Positions 58,809 through 64,000 of a stretch of DNA of 64,000 bases are shown here, one piece after another; position 1 is the first letter of the stretch; every line of letters starts with the position of its first letter. The notes beneath the pieces are model-generated. The model was not told the origin of the DNA and searched no databases. It saw nothing but the letters and a program-made list of their open reading frames with translations. The translations under genes were made by a program, and so were the position numbers. Origin of the DNA: Nocardiopsis sp. CNT312 (GTDB lineage Bacteria; Actinomycetota; Actinomycetes; Streptosporangiales; Streptosporangiaceae); the NCBI RefSeq assembly GCF_000515115.1, contig NZ_AZXF01000020.1, positions 1 through 64,000 of the forward strand, read 5' to 3'.

Positions 58809-61800
58809 GTGACTCGGGCATTGCCTGTGGCACCTTTCTTTGAGGGGGAGGCGAGGGGATTGGGGAGCCAGGTCCGTCAACGGATCATCGATCAGGAACA
58901 GGCGGCGGTGAAACGGGCCTATCAGTGCTTGGAGCGGCAGCGCCACCAGACCGAACGGCTGTCCACCGCCGACGCTGCCGCTAGTGCCAAGGACAGCGTG
59001 GCCCAGCGAGAGGAGTACGCGCGTTGGGTCGAGGAGTACCGACTCGATGGTCGGCAGCTCGTCGTTCAGCGGGTCGACCTTCGTGAAAATGAGGAAGACG
59101 AGACCTTCTACGTCGGCCGCAGGAGCGTTCGAGACGAGGAGGGTGACGTCTTCGTCGTCAAGTGGACCAGTTCGGCAGCGGTCGGCTGGCGGCGCGAACG
59201 CGGAAACGAGAACGGCGTCGTCACACTCCGCCGACGTCTGCGCTGTCGAGGTCAACGCGTGTTGGACTACCACGACGAACTCGTTCGGGGCACCCAGCCT
59301 TCCGTCCTGGGAAAAGCATCCCCGGCTCAGGTGGCCGCAGTGATCAAGGCCCGAAAGCAGCAGGAGGCGGGCACTGCCGAGGATCCGTTCCTCCACCAGG
59401 AGCTGGACCGCTCCCGTGACGGGCTGATGCGTGACATCGTCGAGACCATCCATCGTGACCAGCTTGATCTGGTCTGTCACGACCGCCCCGGTGCCCTGGT
59501 GGTCCAAGGCGGGCCGGGGACCGGAAAGACCGCGGTCGGCCTGCACCGTGTCACCTGGCTACTGGACAACGACCGTTTCAAGCCGGAGCAAATCCTCGTC
59601 GTCGGCCCGAGCCAGCACTTCCTCGCTTACGTCAGCGAGGTACTGCCATCCCTGGGCACACGCGGTGTGGCCTCCTTGCGCATCGATGATCTGTGTCCGG
59701 GAAGGGTCGGAGGACACGACACCGCTGAGCAGCGCAGGGTCAAGACCGACATTCGCATGGTCGAGGTCCTGCGCGGAGCCGTCCGTGACCTGGTGAGTCC
59801 AGGAGCCTGGTCGAAGTTCCTCGATCAGGGTCGGCTCAAGGTCCCAATCGACGAGGAGACCCTGGCAGTCGAGGGGGCCGAGATCGAGCAGGCCTTCGGC
59901 GAAGTCCTCGCACTGGACGCTCCCCTGAACGTTCGTCGCCAGCGCTTCACCGACCTGCTGGTCGACCGACTCCTTGACCAGGCCTCCTACCGGCAGCGCC
60001 GCCAGGGGCGGGCACTGCGTCACCGTGTCGCTTCCTCACTGGCCGGCCCCGTCAATGCCACTTGGCCCAGGGTTTCCGAGACCCGCCTGTACCGCAGGAT
60101 CCTCGACGACTCGAAGGTGCTGGCGCAGGCCTCCGAGGGCGTCCTCACGGATCAGGAGAGAACGGTGCTGCACCGCGCAGCAGTGGCACAGGTGGGACAG
60201 GAGCCCTGGACACGTGCCGACCTTCTCTGCCTGGAGGAGCTGCGGATCCTGCTCACCGGCGAGGCCCCGGACCGCTACCGCCACGTCGTGGTCGACGAGG
60301 CACAGAACCTCACACCGATGCAGTTGCGTGCTCTGGCACGACGTTGCCCGAGTGGCTCCTTCACCGTCCTGGGCGATCTCGCCCAGTCCACCGGAGTGCA
60401 CAACCACCTTGAGTGGTCGACGCTCACCGGCTACCTCGAACTGCCTGACGGATGGGAGCTCCAGGAACTCACTCTCGGATACCGCATCCCCAGCCAGGTG
60501 ATGCACACGGCCGTTCCCGTGGCCGTGGCCGCCTCGGACCTGACGACCTTCCCCGAAACACTCCGATCTGCCAGGGAAGGCGAGCTGGTCATGGCCCGCC
60601 TTGCTCCGGAGGAACTGGTCGTCGGGGTCCGACGCCGAGTGGACGAACTCCTGGCAGCGGCCGGCAAACGCTCTGTGGCGGTCATCGTCGATGACACTTC
60701 TCCCCACCTGGGAATGATCGCGGACGCATTGCAGGGGGCTGCTGGAGCCAGCGACGGTTCCGTTCGGCTCCTTTCGGCTTCCGAGGTCAGCGGCCTGGAG
60801 TTCGATCACGTCGTCCTGGTGGAGCCGCGCGAGATCACCGACTCGGGTCCCGGAGGCCACGGTCGGCTCTACGTCGCGCTGACCAGGTGTACCCAGACGC
60901 TGACCGTCTTGCATGCCGGATCCCTGCCCGACACCCTCGTCGACCCTGACGCCCCCGCAGCAGAACAGGAGAGGACCTGTGCCCGTCACCGTGCGGACGG
61001 CCGGCGCTGCACCAACCGCACGAGTTCGCCGGACCGCTGGTGCAGGGAACCCGGCTGCGATGGCTACCGGACCGAGAAGGCTCGGGCGCGGAACAAGGCG
61101 ACCGCTCTCCCGGTGCCGGACGGATTGGACACCTCGGTACGGCTGGACGCTTCGGTTCAGGCGGACGGGATCACCGTCAGTGCCGCAGCACGCGCGCGCT
61201 TCGCGGTCTGGCACAAGGCCAGCGCGGTGGAAGCTCAGGCGGAGATCCGCACCATGATCGATGACCTTCTGGCCGAAGGGCGGCAGGCACGGCGTACGGA
61301 CGGTCTGTGGCAGGTGGAGTGCCACGGTTACCGGCTGGTCCTAAACAGCACGGCCACGTCGGTGGTCGACTACCAGACCGTGCACGCCGAGCGCAGTTGG
61401 GCCCAGTACAGGGCTGGTGTCAGTTCCCGGGTCTCTCAGCAGAGCCGGAAAAAGGATGCCGTTCCAGAGCCGGACCTCAAAGACACGGACGAACCCACGG
61501 AAGACGAGCGGATGAGCGCCCAAACAGCACCGGCACCGCCCCAGAGCGGGCACCACGATCCTGTGGCGGCCGAACACCTGAGCCTTTTCCTCGCAGGGCT
61601 TGGGCAGCGGAGACGGACGCAGGATCAGAGCGTGTACGGATTCCTGCGGCACAGCCTCATCGCCGATCTCTACAGGACGGGGAATCTGCCCGATGAGCAG
61701 GAGACCGGGGACGTGTTCTGCGCACTCTCGGACTGTTCGGTCCTGTACCGGGTCCTTTCCAGCGGGGACACGGGTTACGAACGGCTGCGCGACGCGGCAC

Positions 61801-61976
61801 TGGAGGCCCTGGAGGCGCGCTGGGCCGGGGGCTCAGAGGCCGACCATGTGTGTATCGTCCTTCCCACCCCGCCCAAGGAGGAGTGGTCGGCTCCGGTGCT
61901 CCTCGGTGTGATGGGGGTCTCGCTGGTCTGGCGTGAGGCGGACACATGGGTGGGGGAGGGCGCTGTTCCCGGCTGA
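58809..61976 (+). CDS. HelD/UvrD-like superfamily 1 helicase with extra C-terminal domains
   Basis: A 1055-residue protein. The coiled N region (20-75) and GDVFVVKWTSSAAVGWRRER recall HelD/HelR, which pull RNA polymerase off DNA. Walker A is GGPGTGKT at about 234, Walker B VVVDEAQNLTP near 495, LGDLAQSTGVH motif III, and the late VSGLEFDHVVLVEP and GRLYVALTRCTQTL complete the SF1 set near 700. Beyond this HelD proteins stop, but here follow CARHRADGRRC and WCREPGC (a likely zinc site, about 724-752) and 300 more residues of unknown fold. Start choice is uncertain (GTG at 58779 or 58809). It faces the pglX gene. Confidence 0.8.
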   Translation: MTRALPVAPFFEGEARGLGSQVRQRIIDQEQAAVKRAYQCLERQRHQTERLSTADAAASAKDSVAQREEYARWVEEYRLDGRQLVVQRVDLRENEEDETFYVGRRSVRDEEGDVFVVKWTSSAAVGWRRERGNENGVVTLRRRLRCRGQRVLDYHDELVRGTQPSVLGKASPAQVAAVIKARKQQEAGTAEDPFLHQELDRSRDGLMRDIVETIHRDQLDLVCHDRPGALVVQGGPGTGKTAVGLHRVTWLLDNDRFKPEQILVVGPSQHFLAYVSEVLPSLGTRGVASLRIDDLCPGRVGGHDTAEQRRVKTDIRMVEVLRGAVRDLVSPGAWSKFLDQGRLKVPIDEETLAVEGAEIEQAFGEVLALDAPLNVRRQRFTDLLVDRLLDQASYRQRRQGRALRHRVASSLAGPVNATWPRVSETRLYRRILDDSKVLAQASEGVLTDQERTVLHRAAVAQVGQEPWTRADLLCLEELRILLTGEAPDRYRHVVVDEAQNLTPMQLRALARRCPSGSFTVLGDLAQSTGVHNHLEWSTLTGYLELPDGWELQELTLGYRIPSQVMHTAVPVAVAASDLTTFPETLRSAREGELVMARLAPEELVVGVRRRVDELLAAAGKRSVAVIVDDTSPHLGMIADALQGAAGASDGSVRLLSASEVSGLEFDHVVLVEPREITDSGPGGHGRLYVALTRCTQTLTVLHAGSLPDTLVDPDAPAAEQERTCARHRADGRRCTNRTSSPDRWCREPGCDGYRTEKARARNKATALPVPDGLDTSVRLDASVQADGITVSAAARARFAVWHKASAVEAQAEIRTMIDDLLAEGRQARRTDGLWQVECHGYRLVLNSTATSVVDYQTVHAERSWAQYRAGVSSRVSQQSRKKDAVPEPDLKDTDEPTEDERMSAQTAPAPPQSGHHDPVAAEHLSLFLAGLGQRRRTQDQSVYGFLRHSLIADLYRTGNLPDEQETGDVFCALSDCSVLYRVLSSGDTGYERLRDAALEALEARWAGGSEADHVCIVLPTPPKEEWSAPVLLGVMGVSLVWREADTWVGEGAVPG

Positions 61977-61994
61977 CCTCCCACTTCTCGGTGA

Positions 61995-62030
61995 ACGTCT
62001 GCGGCCCCAATCGAATGGGGACGCAGACGT
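61995..62030. terminator. Terminator between the helicase and pglX genes
   Basis: ACGTCTGCG and CGCAGACGT pair, and after one mismatch CCCC and GGGG continue the stem around an eight-base loop. CTTCTC and GAGAAG further out add a lower stem. It lies between two converging genes. Confidence 0.75.
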
Positions 62031-62068
62031 CTCCAACGGAGAAGGGTGTCCTCGGTGCCAGGGGACAC

Positions 62069-64000
62069 CTATGCGCCCTTTCGCTTCGGTGGGCGGCCCC
62101 GGCGTGGCGGCGGCGGTCTCCAGCCCGCGACCTCCTTTTCCGTGAGGTCCAGAAGGGCGCGGAACCCTTCGTATCGCCTGAGAAGCTGCGCTTGGTCGCC
62201 GTGGGGGTGTGTGGGGCCGATGCCCGCACCGACACGGCCGACCCAGGGCAGCACCTCGGCCAGGCCAGCCAGGAGCGGGACGACGGTCCCGGTCGCGGCG
62301 GTGGGCGGCGCCAGGTGCTGTTCGATGAGGTCCACCAGCACCCAGGCACGCTCACGGGCGTCCCATCCCGCCCAGCCGAGGACACTGGTCGGGGAGAGCG
62401 CGGGTGAGGTACCCGCTGGGTAGGAGATGAACCGTTCATCGGGCAGGTCGAACTTGCCGCGTTTGTTCCAGTAGGAGGTCCTCAGGAAGTCGGACGACCT
62501 GTACTTCGGCGGTAGCGGAGACTGCCGTTCCCCGTTCCACTGAAGATCCCACGTCTTGCTCCAAGCGGCGTACTTTTCCAGTCCCGAGCGGCGCAGGCGC
62601 AGCGCCGCGAGGAAGGGGACGTGCTCCTGCTGCAGCAGGTCGGGCAGCACAGCGTGTGGGGTGTCCCCAGGGCTCAGTGCCTCCACCGCGGCGATCACGT
62701 CCGGATCGCCGGCGAGAAGTGAGACCAGCTCGGACACGGTGCGGGCGGTGGGGCGTTCGGAGCCCTCCGATTCCTGGGCATACCAGAGTTCACGGCGCTC
62801 GCATCGGTCCAGCAGCCAGGAGGTGACGGCGGGGCGCCACACCTGTTCCCACGGGGGAGTGGTCCAGCGATGTTTGAAGTCCGCACGCTCCAGAACCTGC
62901 AGTACGGGGTCGTCTTCGATGGCGGCCACCCGCTTTGACACGGTGTTCCGATAACCGCTTCCCCATTGTTCGGGGATCTCGAGAGTCGGAGCGGCCCCAT
63001 GGCGGTCGAACCAGGCGCTCTCCTCGGCACCCGAGGCCACCCTGGTAGCCAGGACTATCTCGAAGGCGCGCTGTCCGACGTCGATACCGTCGGGCAGCTC
63101 TTCGCAGGAGACCTGGGAAAGGCTTCCCTCTGGGATGAGTCCGTACGCCTCGTAGGTGCGCCAGTCCAACTCCTCCTGCAGCACCATCATGCGGTTGAGG
63201 GTGGCGTGCCACTCCTGCCCCAGTTCGATGATGCGTTCCTGCGTCGGAGTGTGCTCGGGGTCGCCCACTTCGACGCGCAGCTCCAGCAGGCGGCGCGCCA
63301 GGGTGTCGAGTTCGCGTGGGATCGCGGCCTCGGTCGTGCGGGGGAGGGGGAGGTCGCGCATCCGGGTCGCGGTGAACTCGTAGACGGTGTCCCAGGTGTC
63401 ACCGGACCTGAGCTGCCCGTTCCGGGGGCTGCCCTTGGTATTGCTGACCTGCTTGAACCAGAAGCACGCCGTGGAACTGTTCAGTATTCCGAGCAGTCCT
63501 AGGACCTGCTCCTCGGTCACGGACGGGGGCAATTCGATGACAGGGGCCGAGTTCAGCGGGGCGTTGGCCTCCTGCCTGAGGGCGAAGTGGGGGTGGGTCG
63601 CCACCCAGGGGAAGATGATCGACCACGATGAGACGCCGTCACCAACGGTCAACTGGTGCCAGTCGTACCAGGGCTTGCCCTCGGTGCGTAGACGATTCTT
63701 GAGATGGTGTTTGTAGGGCCACAGCCGCCTGAGGTGACCCGGAAGAGCTCGGATGTCCGAAATATGAGACTGATTTCGTCGGTTACGCGGGAAGAACGCG
63801 ACCCGTTCGCTCCGGGACTGCCAGTCGCGCACTTCGGAGCCCGTGACGGCATCGATGGTCGCCGCCGGCTCACACCCCCAGCGGCGCATCGAGGCAGGAG
63901 AGGAGGTGAACAGGTCATCCGCGCCGGTGCTGGCGACGTAGCCGATCCGGGATGCCGTATCGCCCAGAGTTCTGTGTGAGCGCAGTGACTGGAAGACCTT
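62069..64000 (-). CDS. PglX-type adenine-specific DNA methyltransferase, C-terminal part (cut by window edge)
   Basis: The frame is open from the right edge, so the 5' part is outside. The visible 643 residues begin with LGDTASRIGYVASTGADDLF, then EVRDWQSRSERVAFFP, LRRLWPYKHHLKNR, an APVIELPPSVTEEQVLGLLG block and ILNSSTACFWFKQVSNTKGS. That last block and YEFTATRMRDLPLP are characteristic of PglX from BREX type 2 (Pgl) systems. PglX methylates adenine to mark self DNA. The methyltransferase NPPY motif would lie outside the window. A type IIG enzyme or DISARM methylase are alternatives. The C-terminal tail is Pro/Arg-rich. Confidence 0.82.
   Translation of the reverse strand, partial: KVFQSLRSHRTLGDTASRIGYVASTGADDLFTSSPASMRRWGCEPAATIDAVTGSEVRDWQSRSERVAFFPRNRRNQSHISDIRALPGHLRRLWPYKHHLKNRLRTEGKPWYDWHQLTVGDGVSSWSIIFPWVATHPHFALRQEANAPLNSAPVIELPPSVTEEQVLGLLGILNSSTACFWFKQVSNTKGSPRNGQLRSGDTWDTVYEFTATRMRDLPLPRTTEAAIPRELDTLARRLLELRVEVGDPEHTPTQERIIELGQEWHATLNRMMVLQEELDWRTYEAYGLIPEGSLSQVSCEELPDGIDVGQRAFEIVLATRVASGAEESAWFDRHGAAPTLEIPEQWGSGYRNTVSKRVAAIEDDPVLQVLERADFKHRWTTPPWEQVWRPAVTSWLLDRCERRELWYAQESEGSERPTARTVSELVSLLAGDPDVIAAVEALSPGDTPHAVLPDLLQQEHVPFLAALRLRRSGLEKYAAWSKTWDLQWNGERQSPLPPKYRSSDFLRTSYWNKRGKFDLPDERFISYPAGTSPALSPTSVLGWAGWDARERAWVLVDLIEQHLAPPTAATGTVVPLLAGLAEVLPWVGRVGAGIGPTHPHGDQAQLLRRYEGFRALLDLTEKEVAGWRPPPPRRGRPPKRKGA

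Overview
The window is very GC-rich chromosomal DNA with GTG, ATG and occasional TTG starts. Its gene set is typical of a filamentous actinomycete of the Streptosporangiales/Streptomycetales type, and a Nocardiopsis-like organism fits well. Signs of this are the RamB-type regulator divergent from isocitrate lyase, the GH15 trehalase, the SEC-C and SWIM proteins, an LCP protein, a 6C-like small RNA and a BREX-like pglX. No rRNA, tRNA or CRISPR array was seen. Several genes have a TANNNT hexamer 6-7 bases before the start codon and no Shine-Dalgarno, so they look leaderless.

Layout, left half. An IS30 transposase tail (1-274) is followed by a LapA-like membrane protein and a folate/pyrimidine-type trio (dihydropteroate synthase homologue, extradiol-dioxygenase-like protein, RibD-like reductase; 1154-3461). 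Next come a PrsW protease with a membrane-anchored partner, a zinc alcohol dehydrogenase, a ClpC-like unfoldase and a sulfonate/nitrate-type ABC importer (9729-12413). Stress and housekeeping genes follow: Dps, aldo/keto reductase, RidA, TetR, sulfotransferase, sirtuin, uracil-DNA glycosylase, GH15 trehalase, the YczE/YczR pair, a lipase, and moaA with mobA for molybdenum cofactor. Between these lie decayed genes: a NACHT-protein remnant, a frameshifted secreted protein and an rtcB tail. A three-hairpin C-loop RNA sits at 27935-28046.

Layout, middle. Dodecin, an M15-like peptidase, a His-rich membrane protein, an LCP ligase, Lrp and FadR regulators, a CynX-type MFS carrier and a CPBP protease lead to the aceA/ramB pair (36533-39487). 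After an AT-rich promoter region come two related secreted Gln/Gly-repeat proteins (39938-41007). A MerR-controlled aldo/keto reductase, a large membrane-anchored unknown, two SEC-C paralogues flanking a Bcp peroxiredoxin, and a HepA-like SNF2 ATPase with a SWIM partner follow.

Layout, right end. At 53204-57624 lies what I consider the most interesting system. A Crp/Fnr regulator is followed by a perfect 20-base palindrome of Crp type and a translationally linked set of three genes. The first is a class III nucleotidyl-cyclase-like protein whose C terminus carries a short Gly/Gln/His motif. The second is a large P-loop (Walker-A Lys to Arg) protein whose N terminus carries the same motif. The third is an unknown helical protein. 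The shared motif, at the C end of one protein and the N end of its neighbour, matches the layout of bacterial RHIM/BASS-like amyloid signalling pairs. I infer a second-messenger plus amyloid-relay immunity or cell-death module. It is followed by an AT-rich boundary (about 58.4-58.8 kb), a HelD/UvrD-like helicase with an unusual C-terminal half, and the C-terminal part of a PglX-type methyltransferase running off the right edge. The right end therefore looks like a defence island.
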